A stretch of DNA of 64,000 nt from assembly GCA_030685235.1 (NCBI GenBank), contig MU839098.1, forward strand, positions 310,001 to 374,000, written 5' to 3'. The notes under the pieces were generated by a model. The model was not told the DNA's origin and ran no database searches. It was given only the letters and a program-made list of their open reading frames with translations. Below, one piece after another: positions 22,201 to 34,654 of the stretch (position 1 is its first letter; the number at the start of each line of letters is the position of its first letter). Both the position numbers and the translations under genes were made by a program. The stretch is from Copromyces sp. CBS 386.78. Taxonomy: Eukaryota > Ascomycota > Sordariomycetes > Sordariales > Sordariaceae.

Positions 22201-25200
22201 GGAACCGATTCACGGTGAAAGCAAGTCATGCGGATGGGTTGAGAAACAACGTGATGGGAAATTGGAAGCAAGCCCACTTCCCCTCACAACAAAGCCCGAT
22301 CCCAAAGCAAGAAAGACCACGTGGGATCAATGTTGATGAAAATATAGGAGTCATGCTCTCGCTTCGTTCATGCGAACTCTCTGGAGTTGAGAGTTGCTAA
22401 GGTAGCCGCGGGCCGAACATTCAAACACACAGACCAACAGACTGGAACCAAGAAAAACAAAGATGGAAGACGGGAGTGTGAGGCTTGCAACGAAAATCCG
22501 GGGTAAAGCTGCCCGCCCTGTCTCCCGCCTCTCCGGGCTGTCGCCCTTTTCTCGCCCTCGCTCGCTCCCGTCCTGCGCTGATAAGGTGCCGTCCGGTTGC
22601 CCTGTGTCAAACCGCACAACCGATGGCCCGGGTCAACGAACCAACGGGGAAACTTGCCAGGACCGGTTTGTTCCCGCGATAAGGGTTTTCTAGAAAAAAA
22701 AGTTTGTTTCTCTCCAATCTCGAATTGATGATCAGAATCTGGCTTGGCCATTCATCGATTTTTTAAGAATGCCATATTTTCAACGTCACTTCAAACTTCT
22801 TTGCCTTCGTTATGTGGTGTAACGAAGTCAAGAAATTCTTGCGTCTTCGGTTACCGGTACACACTCACCAACATAACCTCCTCGGCTTTGGCCAACCACA
22901 CCGACACCAACCAGCAGTAGACCTTCGGTCGGCTCCGCGCTGTGTGTGTGCAGTGACCACGTGAGGTCACCTTGCATTTTGCTTTGATTGCAGAACTTGC
23001 AGAGCCTCCTTTTTCCCCATCTTCCATGTTCCTGTCCTTCCCACCCATGCACTTCCAGGACACGGCACCTCTTTCCCTCAGGACTGACCCCCTGCTCCCC
23101 TCCTTTTCGCAGCAGCGGCGACCGTAGCGGCGACAGCATCCTCCAATGAACTGGGCAGCTCCTACCAGATTTGGAATTCGATTCAGCGATTGGTGCAGCA
23201 GACAACGAAACTAGCGAAGTAACAACGGTTGTCAGCGGCCGAAGCAAACCTAAAGTCAGCAATGCCCGCAATGGAAGGAGAAAGAGAAAGAAAAAAGTCA
23301 TGAACAGCACGCAACGACGCCAGAAACGCCTGGACCTTGGAAGCGCCGGACGAAGAAACAACACGAACGAACAACAAACAAAGCCCGCCGCCAGTCCGCT
23401 CGCCACAAAGTCTCAGCGCTAGCTTTAACTTTTTCCCTTCCTCTCCCACTCAGCACAATGCAGCAATGCTGACTGCACAGCACGAAAATTCTGTTCCTCT
23501 GCCTTCTTCAGCTTATTACTCGCCGATGCGTCTCCCATGGTCATGGGGTAGTTTCTCGCCGCCCTCGAGCTCCCGTTTATACCGATCATACCGTTCGAAG
23601 TTCTTGAAAGTTTCAAAACTTAACCAGGAATTCGACCGATCCAAAAGTACCGACCTTGCGACCGGCTGACCAGCAGATTTTTTTTGATTCTTTTTTTTTT
23701 GCACGAACTTCTTTCAGCGCAAGGAATCGCACGCAATGAATGATAAATGATAAAAGAGGCGTTGCCCACGTGGTCACCTTTCCCAGCTGTGCCCAGCTCT
23801 GCCCAGGCGCAAACCCCAGGACGTCAGAACGCCGGGTCTTGGCCATCGTGAAGTTTGAATCGACTTCATGCTTGGCGTATTGCGCAAAAGAGTACCTCCG
23901 GCTGTGAACCACGGATCCTGCCCTGCCTCATTCTTGGCAGACTTTTGCGCAGAATCATGAGGAGGACAAAACTCTGCCTGCCAAGAACATACCCAAAAAA
24001 AACAAACACCTTGATGACCTTGAACTAGGAGCTTGCTTGTCGAAAACTCTTGGTCTTACGTACTGCGGTTGAAGACGACGACGACGGCAGTTGTAAAGGC
24101 TTCGAAAGTCTTCGTGATTTAGATGTTCGATTTTGCACCCACTTGCAAAGAGCACGCAAGCGGGACGAAGAATCGCCGTTACACCGACGACGACGAGGAT
24201 TCTAAGATGATAGACGGAGTAGAGACTGATTGATGCCGCCGATACCGACGCCAAGTTCTGTCACTACTACATCTTCTGCCCTCCTCCCTTGCCATCGCAA
24301 GCCGTTGATAGCAGCAGGCAGTCTGTGGCCCATAGGTTTCAGTAGAGAGACCGATCGTTGACTTACCGGCTTCGTTTCTCTTAGCATGCTGAAAACTGCG
24401 TAGAGAAATACGGCGCGATGACCAAGTAAAAGATGCGGGCGGGCGAGATACCAACAGATCGCTTGAATTGCTCTCTCCGCCATAGGTAAGGTAGGTGACC
24501 AAAAAAAAAAAAAAATAAAAAAAAAAATTTGCGGGACCGTCGTCGATAATTAATATTGCTCGTAAAACTCGGGTAACTCGAGAAGAAGACTGTATAGGTC
24601 GGTATCTTCGTTGAGACGGGGCGTCAAATGTCGTCTCTCAACTTTCTTGAGAGGTTACCGGCGCAAACGCACGCAGTCACCTTCTCATCGGTCTTCAAGC
24701 TGATGGAAGTATTTGGAGTCGACCACTGCCTCCTATTCTTTCCCGGGATTCACCTCTTATATTCTATCCCCGTGATGAACCCAGTAAAGCTCTGTCAATC
24801 CGGGCTCATTCCGACGAGAAAACAGGCAGGAGACTAGACGGGCAGATCCGTACTTAAAATGACACTTCAAGCGTCACGATGTTTTCTTTCCCCCGCAATC
24901 TCTCAACATGACGCGGCCTTTTCTAGGCTAGAAGATATCAACGGCCAGCTATCTTCCTCGTACTGTGTGATATTGTTTGAGGTCCCATGTGTCCATGTGC
25001 CTCGTACCTGTTGATCTCCCGCCAGGACCGTCGGGAGAAAGAAGAAACTGATATTGGTGAGAGCAAAGAGGGCTTCATGATTGATATGTCGAGCAGTACA
25101 TTTGAGGAGTGGTGTTCGAGTACGGCATGAAATACTGAAAACATATCCTGCAAAAGAACGAAGCAGGAGGAGCTTTTGGGAGATTCACTATATCTGTTTT

Positions 25201-26188
25201 CACAAATAAGGTTGATTCACGGTGGTGATGGTGATGAGAAATTGAGCAAAGAAACATGTCAAATACCGAATGTGTTAAGCTGGTTTGCTTCCATGATGAT
25301 GTAGTATATTTGGAGTCTCTCTCTTCAACTTCAAAAAGTTGAAGTTGGAGGTGAAGGTAGTATAACACGCTAAAAATAAAAAGATTTTTTTTTGGATAAA
25401 CAAGATAAACAGGAAGATTTGCCAGTGTTGGACTTCATGACTAGAATATTGATATACGAATGTGGTGCTAGGGATCAAGTACACGTGTTGTTGGTGTGGA
25501 ATTGAGGTAGTCCTATGGAGGTGTTAATGAAGACGATTTGAACACACTACCTTCTTTCCATTCAACTTATGATCCAACGACGTCCCACAGTGCAACAGGA
25601 AGAAGTGGTTTCCTCCATTACGTTTGGAACCTTTCCGCCTGATGTCCATAAAGTTGATAGTTAAACAAACGTTGTCAATCATCGCAGGAAAGAACACTAA
25701 GTGGCTGTCAAGGTTGTATTCACTGCGAAACGTCAAGACGACAGCGCATGATGAAAGTTGTCGGTATTCGACTGTCGTGACTATCGTGTGAGGTATCATC
25801 ATCATCACTTCGTATCCATATCGTGGCATTCAAGTTGGAAATAGCCAAAGCACACACAGCCCGTTCAGTCAACAAGGAAAGCCATCTAGTCGAAGCTTCA
25901 AAACGTTCAATAGGTATCTCTGGCTAAGGCAAAGGAAAGAAAAAAAAGCGGCAAATGACCCAGATCTCTCTCTCAACTCCTTCCCGCTTGTCTTGATTCT
26001 ATCCGCATTCCATTCACCGGCTTGCTCATATCTCGAATATCATCTTTTCTTTCAAGTCCACATAACCCAACATCCAATCCAATCCACTTCCCCTCATCCC
26101 TCCATATTCAGAAGAAGTAAAACAACAGCAAAAAGTCATAACTGCATTCAGAGTCTTTCGAAAGCACAAGAAACTCTCACAGGCGTGT
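19243..26188. other. Gene-poor block between GRGGAGN gene and chitin synthase
   Basis: Nearly 7 kb with no supported gene. Open frames up to 257 codons occur (19593-20366 plus, 20571-21242 minus, 22828-23406 minus), but none shows a domain, family resemblance or matching splice sites. The left end is the promoter and leader of the minus-strand GRGGAGN gene. The right end is the 3' flank of the chitin synthase gene. Base composition is mixed and lacks the extreme C-to-T bias of RIP-mutated repeats. It could hold large regulatory regions, a non-coding transcript or a fast-evolving gene I cannot recognise. Confidence 0.4.
24503..24530 (+). repeat. Poly(A) tract with one T interruption
   Basis: A run of about 14 A, one T, and about 11 further A, ending in TTT. 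It sits in the gene-poor block and has no coding potential. Confidence 0.8.
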
Positions 26189-29100
26189 TTAAACACCCCT
26201 AAACATCCTCACAACCAAAAACCAACAAGCTCCAATGAACTTGAACCCGCTCAGCACCGCCACCGACCACAGCACGACACTCATATAAATTGTCGCCCGC
26301 TTACTTGTCTTCTCCTCATCCGACCCTTCCTCCGCATCGATCCTTTCGAGCCCGGCCGTGCTCAACACCACCGCGCACAGCGCAAAGTTGGTGATCATCC
26401 AGACCAGCACGACCATCGATCTGACACCGCGGTAATAATCCATCTGCTTCTCCTCCAGCTGGGCCGGCGTGGGGTCCGACACGGGCTTGACGTATTTCCT
26501 CGAGAAAACCTGGAGTTCGCGCTCGTACGAGGCGTTGAGGTCGCCTTCGTCGGGAAGATCGGTTTTACCCTGGCCGTCTTTGGTGTTGACGGAGGGGAGC
26601 TTGTCGGGCTTGTCGTCACCTTTGGTACCCCACGAGATGTCGTGGGTGTTGCAGAAGGCGTAGACGTTGAGGACGTTGGTGTAGGTTGGCGATAGAAGCA
26701 TGTACTGCACGAGCGAGGTGAGCATGTGCCAGGGGTCGAACATGAGGAGGGAGGCGATCAGCCAGATGCCGTAGGTGGAGACGACGGAGACGATCAGGGT
26801 GTAGAAGAGCTCGTTGCGGAAAAGGTCGGAGAAGGAGAGGCCCTTTTGAATGTCGGTTTGGATGGCGACGACGGCGATGTAGATGGCTGCGAACATTAGG
26901 TAGCTGTCATAATGTTAGTAAGAGCTCTAAGTGAAACAAAACGGGGACGGGAGAAACGTACATAAAGATAATTGCCCAGAAAACAACCATGCCCATGTAC
27001 AACCTTGGAGAACCAGCCGGCCGATTACCCATGGACAAGACGAAGCACGTTATCAGAGTCACACCGTACGCCCACGCAAACACGACGCCCAAAATCTCGC
27101 CGACGTTTCCCAACAGCTTTGGGTCGCCCAGACCCGTCGTCAAGATCTTGAAGACGAGGAAGAAGTTACCGATAGCAAACCAGGCAAAGATCATGTTGAC
27201 CGTCTGGAACACGAACTCGATGAAGAAGGCAATCTTTCGCAAGAAGGAATGATCGGACCGGAAGAACTGGTGGAAGTGGACAATAGCATAGATAGCCGCG
27301 AAGAAGGAACCGTTCAGCCAACGACGACGCTGCAGAATCAGCTCGGTCAGGTCGGGGGGTACATCGGTCTCGCCCGTGGCCGACTTGACGTACTGCAGGA
27401 TCCAGTGGCAGTTGCGCTTGGTGACGAGCTCGAAACAAAGGATACGATCTTCGGCGAGGTACATGTTGGCCGTGAAGATGCCGGCGTCGCCGCCGTGCAG
27501 CTTCTCACCGGCAAAGTACTTCTCCAAGGGGCCCTGGCCGTTCTTGTCGTTTTGCAGCGCCACGTAGCGGTAGGCCGAGAAGGCACCGGGCAAGACGGAA
27601 ATGAAGCCGAAGGCGGACTCGAGAGGCTTGTCGAGAATGTTACTCATCTTGTACTCAAAGTTTTGAGTGGCGATGAGCGGGTTGATGAGGTTCTTGCCGC
27701 CCGTGCCCAACATGGCCTTGATCTCACCGCAGGCGCCGGCGCACATGGGCTCGAGATCGAAGGCCTTCCACAGATGGTAGATGGAGCTACCGCCGGGCTT
27801 AGTACCAGCGTCGATAAGCACGCAGATGTTGGGGTCCAAAACACGACCAAATGCCTGGAAGAACCAACGATGTGAGTTGATCTTCTTCTGGTTCTTTTCT
27901 TTGAGACAGAAGAGCATCTGAACGGGCTGCTGCTTGGGGATAAGCTGGACGACATCGTTCTTGATGGTCATGCCGACCTGAGTCGTGTACTCGTAAATAT
28001 GCGCCGTGACATCCTTTCCGTTAACCTGTTGCTTGGCAATACCCTCCTGGTAGACACCCATACCAGCCAACAGCGCTCTCGTTCTCGTGTTGATCTTGGC
28101 ACGACCGTCGCTGACGACGCACACCACGATCTTCTTCCAGGCGTCCTTGCCCCAGGTCTTGCTTTCCGTGCGCTTGCACATGTACTCGACGTTCTTGAAC
28201 ACACCTATCATGGTGCGCGCAAACAGAATCTCGTCTTCATTGTACATAGTTACGACAATGAAGAGCTCCGTGTGCCTGGGCTTGCTGAAGAGCTTCTGGC
28301 GCAGAGTGAAGTTCGCCTCGTAGAATTCCGAAGGGTCGCAGGTGGCAGCCGAGTATCTCATGTGAGTGAACTCGTCACGCTCACCGTGGGGTAGCTGGTT
28401 CAGCAGCTTGGGAGGAATGGGACAATCCAACACCAAGTTACCGCGGTACAGAAGCACCTGCTTCACTGTCTTCCACCTCTTGATGGGCGCATTGTTCGTT
28501 GGCGGTTGGGGTTCGTCGTGGTAAGGGTCGCTCTGGCCAACCTGGGAATCGGTATGCATCAACATGGGCCGCTGGTCGTCGTGCGCCTGGTATCCGGCCA
28601 CCGGGGGCGTTGGAGCCGCGGCATATGGATCATGGCCAACTTGGGGCTCGTAGGGCTGGTTGTAGTAGGCATCGTGGTGCGCTTCCGGGTTCACGGCGTA
28701 GTCGGGTGTATACTGCTGGCCTGGGGCAATGTAGCCGCCCATTCCCTCAACCGGTTGCTGCCCAGTCCATTAGTGTATTGTTCTGCGTAGACATAGCTTG
28801 CCCATTCCCAGCTATACTCACAGGAGTGTGAATGTTCAGCGCATCTCCAGGACTGTATCTCCCAGGACCGGCCGGGATATCGAAACCTTGCTGGTGGTGG
28901 TACGGGTTGTCCTCCAACTGGTAGCCTGGCTGTATGGGGTGGCCCGGCGAGGGCGCCCTTTGCATTCGGGGATCCATTGGATGACTTTCGTAGAAGTCGT
29001 CGTCTATAGAGTTGAAGAGGACGTGTTAGAGTTGAGGGCTCAAGCTATCACCGAGTGTCTTGCTAGGAGGCAATCATATGCGCGCCTGGACGCTCGCGCG

Positions 29101-29526
29101 GTGGCTAAGTGTCCAAGGCAAGGCAAGGCACAATGCGACTCGTTGCAGTATGTATGTAGGAGCAAAGACTTGGAGATGGGCTGTGTAGAAGATCACCACT
29201 TGCTCCAGGCAAGAAACAAATCCCTTTTCTCTTGACAACTAACTTTGAGGTTGTCGAGAGTAAAGAGACCCGGGCTGAGGTCCGGTCTCGAGGTAGATAG
29301 GCCTCCAAGACTCTCTTGAACCCATGAAGTTGCCAAGGGAGCAAGGGGTAAGGACCGCGAGGAGGGAATGCGGTTTGGGATATTGGAAGGGTTCAAAGGA
29401 AGTGGGTGCTAATGTAGTGACAGTCCCACTTGGGGTCTTGGTGTTTGTTTGATATCAAGGTATATCGAGGGATGTAGTAGTGTAGAGCGAGTGGTTGATA
29501 GACTTGCCTAATCGATTGTACGACAT
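26189..29526 (-). CDS. Chitin synthase, division 1 (class I or III)
   Basis: Polymerises UDP-GlcNAc into chitin at the hyphal tip and septa. Four exons, 29508-29526, 28822-29003, 26962-28757 and 26189-26903, give 2712 nt and 903 aa, normal for classes I-III. The 19-nt first exon encodes MSYNRL and ends in AG|GCAAGT, a GC donor; the 504-nt intron ends CTCTATAG and the frame continues [13 protein letters not shown]. Other introns are 64 and 58 nt. Catalytic motifs: [54 protein letters not shown], the EDR of [12 protein letters not shown], and [12 protein letters not shown]. At least six membrane segments follow, with the tail [12 protein letters not shown]. The nearest named candidates in N. 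crassa are chs-3 (class I) and chs-1 (class III). I cannot separate these by eye, so no symbol is given. If the first exon is wrong, translation could start at MDPRM (28977). Confidence 0.93.
29004..29507 (-). other. Candidate GC-AG intron in chitin synthase gene
   Basis: Donor G|GCAAGT at 29502-29507 and acceptor CTATAG at 29004-29009, with CTAAC about 25 bases before the acceptor. Splicing joins MSYNRL to DDDFYESHP in frame, recreating the N-terminus expected for this family. At 504 nt it is the longest intron proposed in this window and the only one with a GC donor. Confidence 0.7.
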
Positions 29527-32335
29527 GGTGCCGGAATTTGGAGGGGTGTTTGACGGGTCACGGTTTCTGGTTATCTACTCGGTGTGATCCTCCGGGGAAG
29601 TTGGAGGGAGAGATGTTGTCGAAAAGTGTTGTTGGTCACTCGTTGAAGGTTTGGCGCGGGGAGTTCGTCACAAGTCTCAGTCGCTTGGAATGTTTGGAAT
29701 GCGCCGTGGCCGTCAAGGCCCTTCTCCAACCACGTTGTTGGTATCCCGTCTTTGTTGGAGCTTGTTCTCTCCCTTGGGCTGTGTTATGCCGTCCGTCTTG
29801 CTTGTTTGTTCTTTTTATTTTAATTTTTTATTCGGCGGTTGACCGTTCGGTTCCTTGCAGTTGTCGAGACAAGCTGGTGTCCGCGCGGCGCGGATAGGTT
29901 GATCTGATATGGTTGACAGGGAAGGACGGGGCAACACGTCTGGAGAACCTTGACTGGGTGTTCGGGGTATCGAGGGGTAAAGTTCGGATTGTGTCTCCAA
30001 GTTGGAGAGTGGTAGTCTTGCCCAATGCCAATGCCGGATCTCTTTTCTTACTGGGTCCTTGTTGTTCGCACCGCGAAAGCAGGCACACGAAATCCAGGAG
30101 TCAAAAAAAAGAGGACGGGACGGGACGAACAGAGCGAGACGGGGTGATATTGTAACTCGGCTCGGCGACAGGTTGGACGCCAGAAAGAAGAGAAAGAAAA
30201 AAAACAGAGGAAGATCTCAAGTTTGACGCTCATGAATGTGGTGTGCCAGGACCGCGACGGCGCGAATGGCAGATGATCCCGTCCGGGGGGGCTGGTCGCA
30301 GTGGATGCTTTTTCCTCGAAATCAACATGGGCCGCACGGGCCACAGGGGCCATGTCAAGACCAATCAACGGTTCCATTTTCGCAACCGCCAAAACACCCA
30401 AACACTCGCTCGATATGGTTGTCGTGGGTTGTTTCAGCGCCCCAGCAAGACTGCGGCAGCAACAGAAGACCGCAGCAGCAAGGAAGACAAGACGCAGCAA
30501 AGACACTGGACCAACGAACGAGAAAGGAATGAAAGAAGGGAGCCGTGTGACGTCGCTCCACTGACTGTTTCCCATCAAGGCACAGCTTATGATTGGTTCA
30601 CTAGAGGTAGCCAAAGTTTAAGCCTCTTATAAGAGGGGGTCCCACCGAGGGGTCCCACCGAGGGGTCAAAGCCTGCTTACCTAGCCTGTGGGGGACTAGT
30701 CAATTATACCTAGCAGGATTTCTGGTCGATCTTTCCTTAATTTCCATGTTTGTTTTTCCAATGTCGAACATGTCGAACCTTGGTTCTTTGCTATCAACGA
30801 ATGAATGGATTTGAGGAGCTAACAAACCCGTAATCAACATTTGACTGTTTGTTCCGTGCTTGAAGTAATCAGAAACTCAGCTCATCCCAACGAGGCGCTG
30901 CCGCAGCAGCAGGAACAACAACCTAACCGCAGCAGTAAGCAGCTTCCCGTCTTGTGGTCCAGACTCTCGACTCGGCTCGCTCTCGCTCGGTGGTCCACTT
31001 GGGAACACATGAAATTGCCAGTTCACTACCATTTCACAAGCGAACCTCTTCCCCTTGGGGGATTCATCTCGTTCGAACGGCCTCACTCCGGATCGCCAGT
31101 TTTAGACGCTGTTGACGACGACTCTCCCCCATCTGTGCTTTTGTGTTTTCCGAGAGATCAACAGTGGGAAAGAGAGACATGTGCGGGGAGGCAGCCGAGG
31201 CTTTAGTCTAGTGTAAACTTGTGTAGAGGTTCGCACATGGTATTTCAACATCAAACTCAAATCCTTGAGACCTCAAACTGCCTACCAGCTGCAAGTCACA
31301 TTGGATCCCTAGAGGTATGCAATGCACCCCCCCTTTAATCCCCAATCCTCCACAAAATCCTTCCAGTCACTTTCCAAAGAAGTACCAACCAGGGGGCAAA
31401 GTAATGTTTGATATCGCACCTTACCTTGCCTTGATACATATCTCCGTTGTGTGGAACCAATTCATTTGGACAAGACCTGGGACAAGCCTTCGCCGTCCTT
31501 CTCGGTCCCCTGGTGCCGCCAGGGTTCCTGGGGGAGGTTTCGCGGCCAACAACACCAAACTTGGCATCGCGCGTTGGTCGCCTCCTTTGGCAGTTTGCTT
31601 GGGCTTGCTGGGGTCTTGGCGTTTTTGGATAAGCGCCAACCTACTGGGGTACTTTAACGCGAGATAGCTACCTTGACGGTGAGAACAAAGTTGGGTCTCA
31701 AATTCATGAACAAGATGATGTGAATATGAAAAAGACCCAAATACGAAATGATAGGACCAGATGTCGGAACTCCGAAGGATAATCCAGCTAGTCGCCGAAT
31801 GCTTGACCAAGCCAGCAGCACAGCCCCCCGAGCCCCTTCAGCGGCGGTATAAATAAACCTTGAACGACATGCGCGGGATTCTCTTCGCCTCTTTAGCTGA
31901 CGACCATTTGATCATCATAAACACGTTTATAGCCTCCAGGGTCCATATTAATTCGAACTGCCGACTGTCTGAGGCTTTCTTTCCGCTCCAAGGTTTGAAG
32001 GAAGGACCCCGAAACAAGTTATATTTTTGCCATGCGTGTTCATCAGCTGCATCTCAGCTTCGTGCCATGTGCACGCCATGTCGGGTCATGTTGAAGCGAG
32101 ATGCAAGACATGCATAAGAGGAAAGGGTGTGTGGACTTCAAGCAAATTCACCATATCGAAGTTGTCAAATGATGAGACTTTGGTGAACCATACGACAACG
32201 CCAAGACAACACCAACATCAAGATCAATTCCAGAGGTACCATGTTTAAATGACGCTTTTGACCAAAGTAGAATTACTAGAATCTGATATATACCAAACCT
32301 TTCCTATCCTCCCCTCCGCTTACCCCAAAGACAAC
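29527..32335. other. Spacer between chitin synthase promoter and sly1 3' end
   Basis: About 2.8 kb with no supported gene. The left half is upstream of the minus-strand chitin synthase gene and includes CCAAT on the minus strand near 30592. A short tandem repeat lies at 30636-30667. The right half is AT-richer and should contain the sly1 3' UTR. Confidence 0.4.
30636..30667. repeat. 13-bp tandem repeat
   Basis: GGGGTCCCACCGA is repeated twice in tandem, followed by a partial third copy (GGGGTC), upstream of the chitin synthase gene. Confidence 0.8.
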
Positions 32336-34654
32336 CTACGATACCTCCTTACCTAACCTCTCCAACTCCTCTGCAATGAAGCTGCCCGCATTGAGCAGTT
32401 CCGTACCACCATAAATCACCCTCCTCTTCGCGCGATCCCCCGTCGTCGTCCTCGCCGCCCACTCCTGCAAATTGCTATACTCGGCCGTGCTCGCACCACC
32501 GACCATAAACACAATCGCCTCCGAGAATCCCTGTCTTCTCTGGCCAAAGCTGGCCGTTTGACCCGGACCACTGGACCCTGGCAAGCCACCGGGCCCGCCC
32601 AGGGACGACCCGCCCGCTTGAGCCCGCATGGCGGACGGCTGGGGCATGGTGCCGCGCGCGTTGGCGCTGCGTGGGTCGAAGTAGAGGTAGTGCTCCGTCT
32701 TGGCGATGGCCGAGGAGCTGGCGGCCGAGGGGTCCATGAGGGACTCGGTGATCTTGGTTACCGTGAGGTCGCGGTCCTCGGGCAAAAAGTTCTTGATGCC
32801 GCCGAGGAGGGAGGCGACGTTGTTGGACAGGGCGCCGGTGGGCACGCCGGTTTCCTTGAGGCGGTCGGTGAGACGACTGGAGATGGCGGAGAAGCGGTTG
32901 AAGAGGTCTGAAGAGCCGGATTGTTGCTGGTTCGAGATTGAAGGGTTGTTAACGGTGGTGAGCTGTGTCATCTTTGTCGTGGCGCGGACCCTGTATGATT
33001 TCATTAGTATGGATTGGCTGGGAAGTTGTAAAGGAGTAATACTTACTGCTTAATGTAGGAGAGGCATGTTGTGTCGCAGCCCTTGGCCGCGAGCGCGTCC
33101 TCGAATTGCGTCCACTCCGGGCGAGAGACATCCTGTTCCGTGCTGAGGTACCAAATCACAAAGAGACGCAGGTAGTCTTCGGGCTTGCCCTTCTCTGCCG
33201 TCTTGATCTGATCCAAAACTTGCGCCTTGGTTTGCTTGAACACGTTCTCCTCCAGCTGGAAGTAGTTATCCAACTGTCGGCTCTGAATTTCGCCAAGGAT
33301 AGCAGCGAGGATGTTCATGTGCATATCCAAAGTGGCCTTTCTTGCGCGCAGTTCCGGTAGTAGAGTGACTGCCGCTTTTAGGTGCTGAGCGCTTGCGCCC
33401 GAGTCTTGTTCGAAATGATCCAAATCTCTTACGCCAGTCTTCTTTGTGAGAGCATCCGCCTCCTCCTTGTATTTCGTAAGTTCAATATCGATGTCCTCGG
33501 CAACCTAAGCATCTCGGTTAGTAACCATTCTCAGGGTATCTCATCTGCACTTCCTACCTACCTGAGGGAAAGGCAGACACGAATTCTTGGCCCAGAAGAA
33601 ATCATCAGCAACCAGGTCATAGGTCTTCTTGTTGGTGCCCTTGGCCGGGTTGTTAGAATCAACAGGGCTCTCGATTGTGATCCGGTTCGATTCCGACAAT
33701 CCGAAGACGTCGGCGCATAGACTCTGGTAGGTCCATGAGTGGGACAGCATGGGAATTAGGTCGATATTACGGTCCATGATGACGAGCAAGGGCTTTGGTG
33801 TTCCGGTGCTGGAAGCTGCCGCCCTATGTGCCGAAAAGAGGTTGTCCTTGGAGTTCAGAATATGGTCGCGAAGCTTCCGGTCCAACTTCGTCGCAACCAT
33901 CTCAGCAGCAGCACCCCTTGGGCAGCGAATGATTGGAATGACGCCTAGTGTGACCACCACGCTAAACAGACCGCTGACGATCCTGTCGATGACCCTATCC
34001 AACTCCTCGTCCTGTGTCTTTGCGCTGTTCAATGCCCAGTATGTGTGCTCCTTCTGCATGCCCAAACTGAACAAGTCCGGCTCGGGAACGATAAAGTTGA
34101 GATACTGGTCGAATATTTGGGCAATCTTCTCCGAAGTGCCGGCAGTAGCAGTTTGCGCCGCAAAGTCCTCCAACAGTGGCCGCGGTACCGAGGAGAGGAA
34201 GTTGATGCTGGCAGAGTTGTAGAGGTTCTTCTGCAGATCATTGGTGATTTGCTGGAGATTCTTGGAGTTTGGTTCGATAAGGTAGATAGCATCGACATCA
34301 GGAATCGGTTGCCTGTTGGCCGCAATGGAAACGTGTAGTGTGACGCCCATGGATCGTAGGTCCGAGACCTGGAGTACTGGGCTGATGACATTGCGCCCAA
34401 GTTCGTCAAAGACCAAGATCTTCCATGTGGGAATGTCCTTTAGCAAGGGCGCCGAGGCGGACTGGAAGCCATTGGAGTCGTCACCGTCGGTCGGTTCGAG
34501 AGGTTCGTTGAGGTTCAGGAGCTTCTTGATGGACACTGGAGAGCATGTGTCAGTCCACCGCAAGACTGTCTGGTATTGGGAACATTAGGGACAGGAGGCA
34601 GCTGAACATACGGATTTGCTTGTCGCGCAGGGAGTTCCCTCGTGTTGGCGCCAT
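32336..34654 (-). CDS. sly1: Sec1/Munc18-family protein Sly1
   Basis: SM protein that clasps the Golgi syntaxin Sed5/Ufe1 and supports ER-Golgi SNARE pairing. Four exons, 34612-34654, 33562-34535, 33047-33504 and 32336-32990, sum to 2130 nt and give 709 aa. The N-terminus SLRDKQILSIKKLLNLN parallels yeast Sly1. Diagnostic blocks follow: TWKILVFDELGRNVISPVL, VSDLRSMGVTLHVSI, VDAIYLIEPNSKNLQQI, RPLLEDFAAQ, GVIPIIRCPRGAAAEMVA, LLVIMDRNIDLIPMLSHSWT, LPFPQVAEDIDIELTKYKEE and VFMVGGASTAEYSNLQEWA. Intron donors are GTATGT, GTAGGT and GTAAGT, with lengths 76, 57 and 56. A Gly/Ser/Pro insertion (GGSSLGGPGGLPGSSGPG) near residue 630 sits before the last Sly1 block. The symbol is by orthology to yeast. 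Confidence 0.95.

Noticed and set aside
22828..23406. 192-codon minus-strand frame with a hydrophobic start
   Set aside because: The hydrophobic head comes from CT/TTT-rich antisense of an A-rich stretch; the rest has no family resemblance.
4300..34654. A functional secretion cluster of syntaxin and Sly1
   Set aside because: Sly1 serves the ER-Golgi syntaxins, not the plasma-membrane type, and unrelated genes lie between them.
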